From NCBI GenBank assembly GCA_947683425.1, contig CANTUQ010000112.1:8757501-8821500 (forward strand): DNA of 64,000 nucleotides, written 5' to 3'. This DNA comes from Excoecaria cochinchinensis. Taxonomy: Eukaryota; Streptophyta; Magnoliopsida; Malpighiales; Euphorbiaceae. Within the stretch, counting starts at the first letter, position 1. Each line of letters starts with the position of its first letter. Both the position numbers and the translations under genes were made by a program. The notes under the pieces are model-generated. The model made no database searches, had not been told where the DNA came from, and worked only from the letters and a program-made list of their open reading frames with translations. Below are positions 1-11,100 of this stretch, piece by piece.

Positions 1-215
1 CCGTGGTTTCACACATCGACAAGCTGACATTTATCAATCACATGACTCAATAATGGTTTCACAAGCCGATAAACTGGCATATAACTAATCACAGTAATCA
101 GGGACGACAGCGCAGCAAGAAGGCGACCACCTCAAGTACGTTTCTCTTTCCCTCTTTTCTGAATTTTGGCTCACTCAGGCACCTAAGTTTTAAGTTGCCC
201 AAAATTAGGGGCAAC
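1..215 (+). mobile_element. 3' internal tail and polypurine tract of a Tat-lineage element
   Basis: Non-coding end of an element that enters from the left of the window. The stretch at about 130-215 matches, on the opposite strand, the sequence before the LTR at 3427-3540 (shared wording around 'ttttggctca' and 'ggcac'). The last bases, about 201-215 (aaaattaggggcaac), are the polypurine-tract position: the equivalent in two other copies reads ccaaaactgggggcaac. No coding sequence is visible. Confidence 0.7.
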
Positions 216-479
216 TGTACACACCGGGTCCCGAGACGGTCCAAGACTAGGGTTACTTGATGATGAAAATGATACTTGCTCACAGGTAAAGGTGTCAAAA
301 ATGATGTTTCCCTTGTCGAGAATTTCTTTTTTTCAAAAATAAAAATATAAAAATTTCTATTTTATTCCTACTTTTATCTTATTTTATGTTCTTTTTTATT
401 TTATTTTAGTTTTGAGGCTTTCGATGGCCTTCAATCGCGCAATAGCACGGTGCGCGCGAAGCGTAGAGCCCATGGCAGC
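216..479 (+). repeat. Truncated 3' LTR of a Tat-lineage element
   Basis: Begins TGTACACACCGGGTCCCGAG, nearly the same as the 5' LTR start at 58675. Similarity to that LTR can be followed through the 'gatgatgaaa' block, then fades in AT-rich sequence. It is cut at 479, where the end of an oppositely oriented LTR begins. The rest of this LTR is not seen next to it. Confidence 0.75.
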
Positions 480-3426
480 TGTGACGCGCGCCGAACCTAG
501 CAAAGACCCTCTTTGAACCCGCTTTTAGGACTCGAGTGATTGGTTCGCATCTTTTTGATATTGGGCATCATGAGACATTTTGGATGCCTCCTTCCTAATA
601 GAACATTGGAAAGGATCATCTAGCCTCACGATACCTTTAGGCACCTTTGAGGTATTTTGGAGTCGCCACCCAATTTACAAGAAATTGGGAAAGCTCTCTA
701 ACCTTTATTGGTCTAAACCAGAGAAGGTGTTCGGAACTTGACTCTTATTAATGCCTTAAGTTAAGTTTATAAATGAATTTTTAAGAAACCAAAATTCCAC
801 CTCTCATCTCACACGATTATGCATTGAATTTAAAGCGCGTTGCAAGCATATTGGAAAGAATTAAATAAATCGATAAATAAATAAATCGATAAATTACAAA
901 ATAAAAAAATCGGACAGAACAATCCCCTAAAATAATAAAGCATAAATAAATAAAACTTTCCCCAAAATTAATTACATGGGCTCAACATAAATAAGAAATG
1001 CATAAAAGTAATTAAAATGCATCATACATAAATCAGGTCATTTATTATATGTTAAAAATATTGGTTTATTTTTATTAACTTAAAAAATTAGAGAACTATT
1101 CTTAAGCATTGATTGAGAAAACCGGGATGAGTGATCCCATTTTATGAAAACTAGTTATCCATTTGATAGTGAGATTTTGTTGGCTAAAATAGGACATTGG
1201 TCCCTTTTATTAGGAAAAAAACCCAAGTTATTAATTATTGTAAAAAAAACATGATTTTCTATAATGCGGATGAATCTAAAATACATTTTTATACACAATA
1301 TAAAAATAATAATAAAAAGAAAATACAACAATTAAAATGCAAACCCTCAATTTGATGGTCTTTAAATCTCCGATCCTCCTGCATGTGTGCAAATATGACT
1401 CACATACATAAATAAATTTCGAGGCAACAAAACAAAAATAAAATAAAATGTTAGTAAAGTAAATTAAATAATTAATGTAATATGAACAAATAAATTAGTT
1501 GAATAAAATAATTAATTAAAACGATTAATAGATCAATCAAATAATAATCAATTAAACTAATTAAATATAAACGATTAAGTAAATAGAAATAATTAAACAT
1601 AAAACAGTTGCAGATAAAAAGAGATAAAAAATAAAAGAAGCAAAGGCAACATGCAAAAAATGAAGGAAAGCAAAAGAACGGGACAGTGAAGAAAACACAG
1701 CTGTGTTTTTTTACGAAACACAGCTGTGTTTCCTCAGCAAAGCGCCAGGCAGTGCAGAAATACAACTTTGTTTTTGCTCTATCAAGCAAAAAACCCATTC
1801 TTTCACCGAAAAACACTGGTTTCAAACTCAAAAAATGCTAAAATGCAACAAGATCCAACCCCATGGAATGCATTACTAATGACAAAACAAATTAAATCAA
1901 ATTCATATTAAATGCAATAATCCAATAACAGTAAATAGAAGACCAATAAACCACAAAATCGGCAGTAGCAACCAATGGATTAAATCAACCAAAAACACAA
2001 CAGGAGGAGGGTAACGATTATTACAGGAAAAAACCAGCAAAGACCAAAAATTAGAGGAGTAAATTAAGACAGAAATATATAAGGTAGAACAGAGCAGATT
2101 ACATTTCATCTCATGCATTTACGTTCGGACGTTCGGGTAAAAATAGGAAAGACAAAGAGACAAAGGAGGGTGAGGGGCCAGACATGCGTGACTCGTGCAG
2201 CCATTGCACGAGTCGTGCAATGAGTGCACTACTCGTGCACTTATTGCACAAATCGTGCATTGCCTGTGAGGGTAGAACGGGCGATCAGAGGGAAGATATA
2301 GGGCCCAATCCGATCCAAAAAAAATAGACGAACGACTCGGATGAAGAGGAAGATCCGGTCAAAAAAAAAGAAACCAAAGCACGGCTCAGTCAGGAAGGAA
2401 AAAAGAAAACAAAAGCACATCTCGATCAGGAAAGTCACGACTTGGACGAAACAAAGACACGATCAGATAAACAAAAAAATAGGGACAAATAGAGGACTAA
2501 TAAAAAAACTAACAATCATGACAATATGTCATCAAAACATAGACGATGAAACACCAAACATGCTGATTAATCGTAATAAATGTTTAAGAATTGCATATGA
2601 TAACAAACAACAACAAACGTATAATAAACAGATAAAAAAAAAAAGCAAATGACTACCAAACAGAGTATGTACAATAAAGAGAAATAACATGTAAAGCCAA
2701 ACGAGAAAAAGAAAGAAAAGAGGAAAGAAAGGAAAGAAAGAGATGTTTATTCCAGTATTTACCCTTAGATATAATCTTTGATCAGCAGACGAAAAGTTCT
2801 AGTTTTGCTCTTTGCTTTTCTTGAGAAGAAAATCAAAACAGAGACTCATAAAACTTTAAAATGTAATTTACGTTAAGGAATTAATTTCCTGGATTCAAGA
2901 AATAATCCAAGAATGCTTTGAGAAGCCATAATTGTTTTTCTTGCTTCCAAGCTTTTCTCTCTACGTTTTTTCTTTTTTTTTTTAAAAAAAAAAATTCGGC
3001 CTCTCCTCAATAATTTTTTTTTTTCAATTTCTTCAACCTTTTCTTTTTATACTCCCTCTGAAGGATTAGGTTTCTTTTCACCAAATCAGCTATAAACCTG
3101 TGTTTTCCCACCAAATGTCCCGAAAAAACGGTAGAGGGGGTGCTGGGGGCAGAATGGAGCGTAAGGCAGGTGAGGTCTGTCTCATGTTACCCCTCACCAA
3201 GGTGAGATGGGCCTCACGTAGTGAGGCTACATCTCCCCAACGTGAGATGGGCCTCACACCATAGGCCCTCCAAAACTCTCTCTTCCTCTTTTTTTTTTTA
3301 AATTAAAAACGAAAAATATATTTTTCGAAGAAATCATCACTTCTATCTGTCTCTTGCCTATGAAAAGGTATCATTTTCATCTCTGGGTAACTTCGGTCTG
3401 AGCTATCTCAGGACCCGGTGTCTATA
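480..3426 (-). repeat. 3' LTR of a minus-strand Tat-lineage element
   Basis: About 2.95 kb. Read on the minus strand it starts TATAGACACCGGGTCCTGAG at 3426 (TG mutated to TA) and ends GGCGCGCGTCACA at 480. The block at 540-760 is the reverse of the block at 61590-61850, just inside the end of the 58675 LTR. It is the 3' LTR because a polypurine tract lies just outside its start. It has an A-rich centre (1260-2000, 2340-2740), a CpG-rich cluster of GCACGAGTCGTGC-type palindromes at 2186-2265, and a GTGAG/CTCAC cluster at 3170-3262. Confidence 0.88.
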
Positions 3427-3446
3427 GTTGCCCCCAGTTTTGGGGA
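3427..3446 (-). promoter_or_regulatory. Polypurine tract of the minus-strand Tat element
   Basis: On the minus strand this reads ccccaaaactgggggcaac directly before the LTR start. The same block sits at the same place in the element at 39848-45614 (41899-41918), which supports its role as the plus-strand DNA primer site in reverse transcription. Confidence 0.8.
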
Positions 3447-3589
3447 ACATAGTGCCTAGGTGCCTAGGTGAGCCAAAACTCAAAGAAAAAAGAAGAAGCG
3501 CGTACCTGAGGCAGCTGTCTTCCTGATCACGAGAATTAAATCGTCTCTTTAAGTCACCGTATAGACTGCAAAGCGATTTCTATCCTTCT

Positions 3590-3794
3590 GGGTGATGCAT
3601 CGATTCTGCTCCAGACTTACAAACTGCGAGAATTGCTCTTCTGAGCTGCACCAAGTCTGCTCCAGACTTACAAAGTGCGGGGGTTCCATCTTCAGATGGT
3701 GATGCGCCGAGTCTGCTCCGAACTTACAAAACACGAGAATTGCTCTTCTGAGCTGCACCAAGTCTGCTCCAGACTTACAAAGTGTGAGGGTTTC
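3590..3794 (-). repeat. 3' UTR tandem repeat, first part (51/56-bp monomers)
   Basis: The unit 'gagtctgctccagacttaca' recurs at about 3605, 3656, 3712 and 3763, spacings 51, 56 and 51. Two alternating monomers therefore make a 107-bp higher-order unit. The array lies between pol and the 3' LTR, where Tat elements are known to carry variable tandem repeats. It is split by the solo LTR that follows and resumes at 6359. Confidence 0.88.
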
Positions 3795-6358
3795 TGTAAC
3801 ACCCCGAAGTAGCCCTAGAAGAATTATAAAATTTTGTTCAGAAAAGAGATTAAATGTTAAATGTGAGAGTCCTGTCGCGAGTGCGATAAGCGTCGCGATC
3901 GCGACAGAACCCCTCCGGTGATAGGTTAATTAAATTGGTATTTTTACCATGTGATTTGTAGGAGAGTGACACATGGCATTGTAGGGAGGTGACATTTGGC
4001 AAGAGTTTGGTTATTAATTACATGAAGTAAAAAGGAGATTAAGGGTAAAAAGAAGATAAACATGTAATTAATGGGTTAGGTAACATTTAGTAGCATAGTT
4101 AATTCTTGGATTTACTTTGACCATCTGCCTCTCTCTTTTCTTTTCACGTTGGTTTCCTTGCTTTGGCCACTATTCTTTCTTTCTTTCTTTCTCTTATCTT
4201 TGGTCAGCCGTTCACCTTGCTTTGCCCTCTCTCTTGTCCCTTTTCTTCTTCATTTGTTTGGTTTCTTGGGTAGAACCATTTGAAGTGGCTTATAGAGAGC
4301 ATCATAAGACTTGATTAGATCTTTTTAAAAGGTAAGTTGGATTTATTCTTTGATCTGACCTCCTTTTTCTTTGAATATTTCTATTTTTGATTTAAAGTAA
4401 AGAGAAGAGTAACTTTGGTATTTTGAATGGTTTGTGCATGGAAGCTGTGGACAAGAGACCAAGTAAAGGCAAAGAGAAGGTTGGAGCTGAGTAGAGAGCT
4501 TAGTTCAACGTCCTAGAGGTAGGGATCATGTGCGGTTGTTCCTATTTTTTTGTGTGTGTTTTGTGGATGTAAATGTTTGATAAAGCCTTAATTGCATAAA
4601 GAAATGTACATGGATTTTAAACTAGCTCAGTTGTTTTTTTGTGTAAAAATCATTTTGATTACTTGTAGTGTCCCAATGTTTAAAGTTGATTGTGAAAATT
4701 GAGTGTAAATCTAGTTATGAGTAAGATTTATATATATGTGAAAAGAGGAGTTGTTGCATTCGAAAATAAGAGTTTGCATGGGTTTGTTTTGGTTTGGCTG
4801 TGTGTTCTACGTTTTCTATGAGAATTGGAAAACACGATCCTGTCACGAGGGCGACGCTTATCGCGATCGCGACAGAATCGCGTTGTTCACTTTCGTGTGC
4901 AGCGAGCTGTTGTGTGTTATTCTGTGATGTGAGGAGAGAGTCACGAGTGGTGACCAAGCATCACGAAGTGTGAGTCACGTCACGAGTCGTGATGGGGGAT
5001 CACGACTCGTGATCCCTCTCTCTTGGGGAAGAGCTCTGTCACGAGTGGTGACCAAGTATCACGACGTGAGTCCCGTCACGAGTCGTGAGTCCAGTCACGA
5101 GTCGTGATGGGGGATCACGACTCGTGACCCTCCTTGAGCTCTGCCAAGCAGCAAGATGCGAGTCCTGTCACGAGTCGTGAGTCCCGTCACGAGTCGTGAT
5201 GGGGGATCACTACTCGTGACCCCTCTTTCTGGTGGGCGTGAGGCGGCTTGTCACGAGTCGCAACTGTGTATGCAACTCATGACTGGCTTTCTTCCCCTCT
5301 GTTACTATCACGAGCGCGACACAAGTCGTGATCGCGACAGTGAGCCTTCTTTCTGCCTGTTTTGTCCTGTTTTGCCTGGAAGTTCTTTTCTTTCTCTTTC
5401 GTATGACCTTTTAGTGCTGTGTAGGCTATGTTTTGTATCTGCATACTAGTATATGGATATTTTTGACTTGTGTTCATAATCAATGATGTTCTCTAGTGTT
5501 AAATGTTAGAATAAATGTCTTGAGCCTGATTACCGTTATAGTGGATAGATAAGCATGCTTATAAAGGGTTAGAGTGCAGCTACTAGAGTTAGCCTTAATT
5601 GTGCCCAGAGTTCGGAATACCTCTTGTATTTCATAGAGTTTTGAGTTAATTATCCATATGCAAAGTACTGTGAACAGTATCCAGAGTTAACCGTATCCAC
5701 CATGAAAGGAATTCAGGCTTACTAATATGGTATAGTGAACATGAAATGATTTAGAAGATTGTTCTGATTAAATGTTATAGCACATGAGAAGTATTGCATG
5801 AATGGAAGCACATGACTCTTGTGTATGTGAATAAATGATTTGTATATGTGTGACAAGATTATGCGTGTGACATTTGATTTTGTTATATGAAATGTGTGAT
5901 ATATGTGTGACTTCGTAAAGAAGTCCTTTGCATTATTTTCATCCCCACTAAGCATTATCGCTTAGCACGGATGTTTGTTTCCGTGTAGGTACAGGTTCAA
6001 AACTGTGAGAGCATGCATCTGCAGGTCAAGGCCACTAGGAGCTTTTGTTACATCTTTTTGTATAAGATAGTAATAGAGTTTCTTACATTTTGAGTAACAT
6101 CATTATGTACATAGGAAGTATAGTATTGGCATGTAAAAGTTAATTGTTAGATATATGTGTACCGAAAATGAATATGTAACAAGTATAAAGCTTTTGTATT
6201 ATGTACAGTTTATATATATGTTATAAGAGCTCTTTTTGTTTGGCCCAAATTATTCTTATCTTTTAATATTAATGTTTCCATTACGGTATATGTATATGTA
6301 TATGTATGTAGCCGCGTGGCGCCCCGATATTCCTTACAGGGGGTATGGGGGTGTTACA
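3795..6358 (+). mobile_element. Solo LTR, chromovirus (Tekay/Del-like), TSD GTTTC
   Basis: 2564 bp, TGTAACACCCCGAAGTAGCC at the start and ATGGGGGTGTTACA at the end. It is flanked by perfect 5-bp duplications GTTTC (3790-3794 and 6359-6363). No internal region is present, so it is a solo LTR left by LTR-LTR recombination. Landmarks: two inverted copies of a block with core gcgacgcttatcgc (3873-3906 and 4841-4874), an array of TCACGAGTCGTGA palindromes at 4930-5340, and the three-hairpin block at 5909-5985. Related to the minus-strand solo LTR at 47149-49809. Confidence 0.95.
5909..5985 (+). other. Conserved three-hairpin block in LTR
   Basis: Three short inverted repeats in tandem: GACTTC(5909)...GAAGTC(5925) with a 5-nt loop; CTAAGC(5948)...GCTTAG(5965); CACGG(5966)...CCGTG(5985). 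Followed by TAGGT. The block lies about 370 bp before the LTR 3' end. The same layout occurs in at least seven other LTR copies in the window. Confidence 0.75.
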
Positions 6359-6585
6359 GTTTCATCTTCAGATGGTGATGTGCCGAGTCTGCTCCAAACA
6401 TACAAAATGCGAGGATTGCTCTTCTGAGCTGCACCGAGTCTGCTCCAGACTTACAAATTGTGAGGGTTCCATGCTCAGATGGTGATGCACTGAGTCTGCT
6501 CTAGACTTACAAAACGCGAGAATTGCTCTTCTGAGCTGCACTGAGTCTGCTCTAGACTTACAAAGTGCGAGAGTTTAATTTTCTA
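6359..6585 (-). repeat. 3' UTR tandem repeat, second part
   Basis: Continuation of the 51/56-bp array after the solo LTR. The repeat unit recurs four more times with the same alternation of 'gagctgcac' and 'gatggtgatg' variants. The first bases, GTTTC, are the duplicated target site of the solo LTR. Confidence 0.85.
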
Positions 6586-6639
6586 ATGGCGATGGTTTTT
6601 ACTTAGATATCTCCTGCAAAGTTATGTGCATAGAAGTAT

Positions 6640-7379
6640 ATACAAGAAATTGTACGTATATGACATGAGATGTAAATGCTTGCAAAAAAACAATGGATAG
6701 ACCACGTCCTAGGCAGTCAAGGATCCGTTAAGGATGCGGCCTGGCTGCTCCACCATGCCCCCAGGGATCCAGAAGAGTGTCATCTTGGCTTTAGGGACTC
6801 TGGCCCAAAACCTGCTCTGAAAGACTTGTTGGGCGTGTATCTTTGCCCCTCGGATTAATGATCGCATACCCAGGATTTTGACTCATCTCCCTGCATCTGA
6901 AGTAATGCCACTTTATTGCACCGGGCATCGAAAGTCATTATTTTGAAGGTAGTGCGTCCCTTGTGGATTTTCACTCTAGCTTTTCTTTGTGGGAAATGCA
7001 TCCCTTGAGGGATTTTCACATGACTCTTTACCTAATTTTTTCTTGGAATGGACCCAACCCAATCCAGCGGCTCTTATTTTTATTTTTTTTATTATTTATT
7101 TTTTCTTTTTTTTCTCTTTTTTTTATGAGAGATTAAAGTCATTGACAAACCTTCTCATGACGGTTTCATATGGATAGCCGCATTGACGGGCCGAGGTATC
7201 AGCTTTATGACATATTGGGTACACTTTGACCATGCAACCCAAGACCTCTCATACCCTCCTTCGAAAACCATTCTATCACTTCTACCAGCGCGTATGAGAG
7301 ATGGGTACTTAGTCTCGTCACTGATAACAGGACTTATCGACTTTAGCATCTAGCCGGTGAGAGCAGTGGTAGGAATTAG
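6640..7379 (+). pseudogene. Remnant of antisense extra gene of the minus-strand Tat element
   Basis: Runs opposite to the pol of its own element, between integrase and the 3' tandem repeats. Its last part (about 7240-7379) encodes a peptide containing TSAYERWVLSLVTDNRTYRL and, after a stop, HLAGES. The antisense gene of the second Tat element (34342-34460) encodes TSAYKRWVISPTVDNRIHRL in the same place. Upstream, 6949-7160 matches the probable intron of that gene (it starts GTAGTGCG and shares the 'ctagcttttcttt' block), including a pyrimidine-rich stretch at about 7080-7130. The first part, 6640-6948, does not match exon 1 of the other copy by eye. Function unknown. Antisense extra ORFs in this position are known for Tat-lineage elements. 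Confidence 0.6.
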
Positions 7380-7767
7380 TACAGATTTGCATGCATTTTG
7401 AGCAATATATTTCTTATTTAAAATAGAACTAGAAAATAATATGAATGAATAAATTCAGTTTCATTTCATTTCACAAAATTGCATACATCTCAGTATGATT
7501 TTAGTATACATAATCATCATTTAATGTTAATTCAAAACACAAAGTTACATTCATTCGTGGAACAAATCCTGATAGCATCAAACTTCTGTTACCAATCATC
7601 CCTCTCAGGTTTTCTTGATTGGACATTTTCTCCCAAGACTCTAATTTTTGCCCAGGATGCCTTTTTTCGGTTTTCACCCTGCCGAGGTGCCCAAGTTTAG
7701 CAAGGCCGCCATTTTTCAGTATTTGACCTACGGGGCTTTTATTCTCTTCTTTTGACTTTTATTGTCT
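7380..7767 (-). mobile_element. Spacer between integrase and antisense gene
   Basis: Non-coding part of the Tat element. Read on the minus strand, the first 150 bases after the integrase stop match 22085-22260 of the plus-strand copy (shared 'agaagagaat', 'gccccg', 'ggcatcctgggcaaaaatta'-like wording). No gene of its own is seen here. Confidence 0.6.
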
Positions 7768-9191
7768 TTAGCCGTGGAACCTCTTGAGTTTATCGATGTT
7801 GATCGGCTCCTTGAACTCATTGCCATCACCATCTGACAGAATCACTGCTCCTTTTGACAACAACTTCTTGAGGATCAAAGGACCTTCCCATGTCGGTCTG
7901 AATTTCCCCCTGATATCGGGCACACCCGATCTCATTTGTTTGAATACCAAGTCCCCTTCCTTCAATGGGTGCTTCTTGACTTTCTTTCCGAATGACCTGG
8001 CAAGCCTTTTCTGATAAATCTGATTATGATAATAGGCTCTCATCCTGCTCTCATCTAGCATGTTCAGGTGTTGCAGCCACTGCTGTGCCCATTCGGCTTC
8101 TAGAATCTGAGCTTCTATAATTACCCTCAATGACTTGAGTTCAATCTTGACTGGCAGTACGGCCTCCGTCCCATATACTAAGGAATACGGTGTGGCCCTT
8201 GTAGAAGTTCTGACAGACATTTCATAACCCCAGAGCGCGAAAGGCAACTTTTCGCCCAATTTTTATAATTCTGAACCACCTTGGCAAGGATTCTTTTGAC
8301 GTTCTTATTGGTGGCTTCTACTGCTCCATTAGCATGTGGATGATAAGGAGAAGATTTGTGATGCTCGATGCCATACTTCTAAAATAACCTCTTCATCTCA
8401 ACCATGAACTGCCCATTGTCGAATACCACGTGATGTGGGAGGCCGTATCAGTATATCGAGTTCTTCTCAATGAATTTAGCCATATCCCGTGCATCGACCT
8501 TTTTGAAAGACTCAGCCTCTACCCATTTTATGAAGTAGTCGATGGCAACTATGATGAATCTATGTCCATTAGGGGCTGTGGGATGTATTTCTCCAATAAT
8601 GTCGATCCCGTAAGCTGCGAACGGCCAAGGAGATGTCAAATTGTGTAACTATGAAATCGGCAAGTGCCTTAAATCTGCATACTGCTGACATAACTGACAT
8701 TGCTTTACATATTTTGAGCAGTCTATATCCATGGTGAGCCAGTAGAATCCTTGTCTCATGATCTTCTTGGCCAACATCAAACCATTCATGTGGGCTTCGT
8801 ACACACCAGCGTGAGTTTCCTCCATTACCTTTTTGGCCTCTTTTTCATATAGACATCTCAATTGGATACCATCGCCTTGCCGTTTATACAACACCCCGTT
8901 AACACAAATAAACTGAGCAGATAACTTGTGAATCAGCCTCTGGTCTTTCTCAGTAGCCTCTTCTGGAAATGTCGCATTTTTTAGATAATTTCTGATATCA
9001 TGATACCATGGCTCCCCATCTGTTATTTCCATTTCCATGACTGGTTTAGACTCAAAGTTAGGCCTCTCAGAACTAGAAATCAGTACAGGCTTCATAACCA
9101 CCCCCTCTGGATTATCCCATATCGACACCAAAGTTGCAAGCGCGTCCACTAGCTGGTTCTCATCTCTAGGAACAAAGTGAAAGGTGCACAC
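7768..9191 (-). pseudogene. Tat-lineage integrase, broken
   Basis: Integrase part of pol, which would join the element's cDNA to host DNA. From the N-terminal side: the zinc-binding segment within 8649-9191 (ETHAGVYEAHMNG, then CQLCQQY); the first catalytic Asp in YGIDIIGEI (8448-8639); and the C-terminal part at 7768-8259 (LPFALWGY..., ATPYSLVYGTEAVLP, ending KLKRFHG). The segment with the other catalytic residues (8260-8447) is broken by stops and frame changes. At 8639-8649 there is another break. It matches the plus-strand copy at 18531-19884 along its length. Confidence 0.88.
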
Positions 9192-9555
9192 TTCAAACTA
9201 ACCGCTCAACTCTTTTAAGTACTTCACATATGGGATTAGCCGCTCTTCTTTAATAGTCCATTCACCCCTAATCTGAATGATCACCAGTGATGAATCTCTA
9301 AATACTCCACATTCTTTGCCTCCAAGGCTATTAATGCTTCTAACCCAAAAGTGCATGCTTCGTATTCAACTTCATTATTGGTGGCCTTATATCTCAGTTT
9401 CTTAGCTAACGGGAGTTTCTCGTCATCTGGGTTATTAGAATAATCCCTACTCCTACCCCCTTGTTATTTACAGCCCCATCAAAGTGCAACTGCCAACCTT
9501 GAACCGTTATAGCTGCCACATCCTCATCTGGGAAATTGAATTCATACGAATCTCC
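9192..9555 (-). pseudogene. Second (archaeal-type) RNase H domain, decayed
   Basis: Between the RT-linked RNase H and the integrase, the minus strand has a broken domain with pieces like NNEVEYEACTFGLEALIAL. These line up with the better-kept copy at 18111-18530. A second RNase H here is a mark of the Tat lineage. The reading frame is interrupted many times. Confidence 0.7.
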
Positions 9556-10711
9556 TTACATCGAGTGCTCTGCCAAAAACTCCACCACTGCATGCCCTTT
9601 AATGGTTTTCTGGGTGATATTTTTAATATCGAATTCTTTTAACAACAATAGCCATCTCCCCATTTTTCCAAGCAAAGATGGAGCTTCCTGTTGGTATTTG
9701 AGAGGATTCTGTTTCGCCACTACTTGTACCCTGTAGGAGTGAAAATAGTGTCTCAACTTCTTGGAGGCCTAAATTATCACAAGACAGATCTTTTCTACTT
9801 CTGCATATTTGATCTCATAGGCAAGGAACTTCTTACTGAGGTAATAGACCGCGAACTCCACTCCAAACTCATCCTCCCGAGCCATTGTGGTGCCTACGGA
9901 GCTATCCTCTATGGCCAAATACAGATTAAGTGGTTTGACCGGCTGTGATGGTCTCACAACCGGTGAATTTAACAAATACTCCCTGATGGTGTTAAAAGCT
10001 TTTTGACAATCTTCATTCCACACTACAGGTTGGTTCTTTCTAAGTAGCTTGAAGATTGGTTCACAAATTGAAGTAAGCTTGACGATAAACCTGTTGACAT
10101 ACTGCAATTTACCTAAAAAGCTTCTGATATTCTTTTCCTTCTGCGGTACTTGCATTTCTCAAATAGCCCTGACTTTGTCTGGGTCAATCTCAATCCCTCT
10201 CTAGCTAACCACATCTCCTAACAGCTTCCCTGAGGTAACACTGAAGATGCATTTCTTGGGATTTAGTAGCAAGTTATATTTACGGATGCTCTGGAAGAAC
10301 TTTTCTAGAGCTTCAAAGTGACCTTCTCTAGTGGATGACTTAATCATCATATCATCCATGTATACCTCTACCTCCTTATAGATCAAGTCATCTAGAATCT
10401 TAGTTGACATTCTCTGATAAGTTGCACCTGTGTTCTTCAAACCAAATGGCATCACTCTATAAGCAAAAGTTCCCCATTCTGTGATGAAGGCTGTTTAATT
10501 TGATCGGCTATTTTGTTGAGGATCTGATTATAACCTACATAACCATCCATGAAGTTGTACATCATACAAGCGGCTGTACTATCTACCAGTACATCTTTGT
10601 GAGGCAGTGGAAAGTCATCTTTTGGACAAGCCTTATTCAAATCTCGGTAGTCTATACATACGCGTACTTTACCGTCCTTCTTGGCTATCGAGACAACATC
10701 GGCCCTAAATG
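9556..10711 (-). pseudogene. Tat-lineage reverse transcriptase and RNase H, broken and 5'-truncated
   Basis: Copies element RNA into DNA. RT motifs in order: KACPKDDFPLPH (near 10630), MPFGLKNTGATYQRM (10455) and the active site VYMDDMMIKS, with the YMDD box intact (about 10340-10370). The connection and first RNase H follow at 9769-10155 (FLGKLQYVNRF, VVWNEDCQKAF, YYLSKKFL) and 9556-9756 (LLGKMGRWLLLL). Frame breaks lie near 10455, 10200, 10155 and 9760. The sequence stops abruptly at about 10711, inside the early RT, where Tekay sequence begins; gag, protease and 5' LTR of this element are missing. Confidence 0.9.
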
Positions 10712-11100
10712 TTAGGTACTATCAGTTGGTTCAAGCAGCCTTAAGGGCGGAGCGCTCAGAGAACATCATAAGAGAGAAAGCTCAGAGAAAGAAGTCTTCT
10801 AGGGGTGGATCTTCTTCTGGAAAAAGACCAAGAGAGTCGTAAGGAAACCCTATTGATGAGTCTGTTGCTAGTCCAGCCTCTAGAGGGAGAAGACAGGGCC
10901 CTTCTAGGGGATCGGGCGCAGGTAGAGGTGAAGGTGCTCCCTGATGTGCCCATTGTAATAAGCTACATTGGGGCGAGTGTCGGTGGTTAACGGGAGATTA
11001 TTTTAGATGTGGTTCCACGGACCACTTCCTTTTGAATTGTCCAAATCGGTATGAGAGTCCTGTGGGGCAACAAGAAGTTAGTCGAGCTGGGTCCAATATA
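10712..11100 (+). pseudogene. Tekay-type gag C-terminus with zinc knuckles
   Basis: Starts mid-gag with YYQLVQAALRAERSE, then a basic Arg/Ser/Gly region, then two zinc-knuckle motifs: CAHCNKLHWGEC and FRCGSTDHFLLNCP (10940-11040). Knuckles bind the RNA genome in the virus-like particle. In-frame stops (for example TAA near 10840 and TGA at about 10942) interrupt it. The 5' part of gag and the 5' LTR are absent: the element is truncated at the junction with the minus-strand Tat pol. Confidence 0.82.

Noticed and set aside
2341..2652. Lys-rich open frame of 103 residues
   Set aside because: Lies in the A-rich centre of the Tat LTR; composition artefact with no similarity to other copies.
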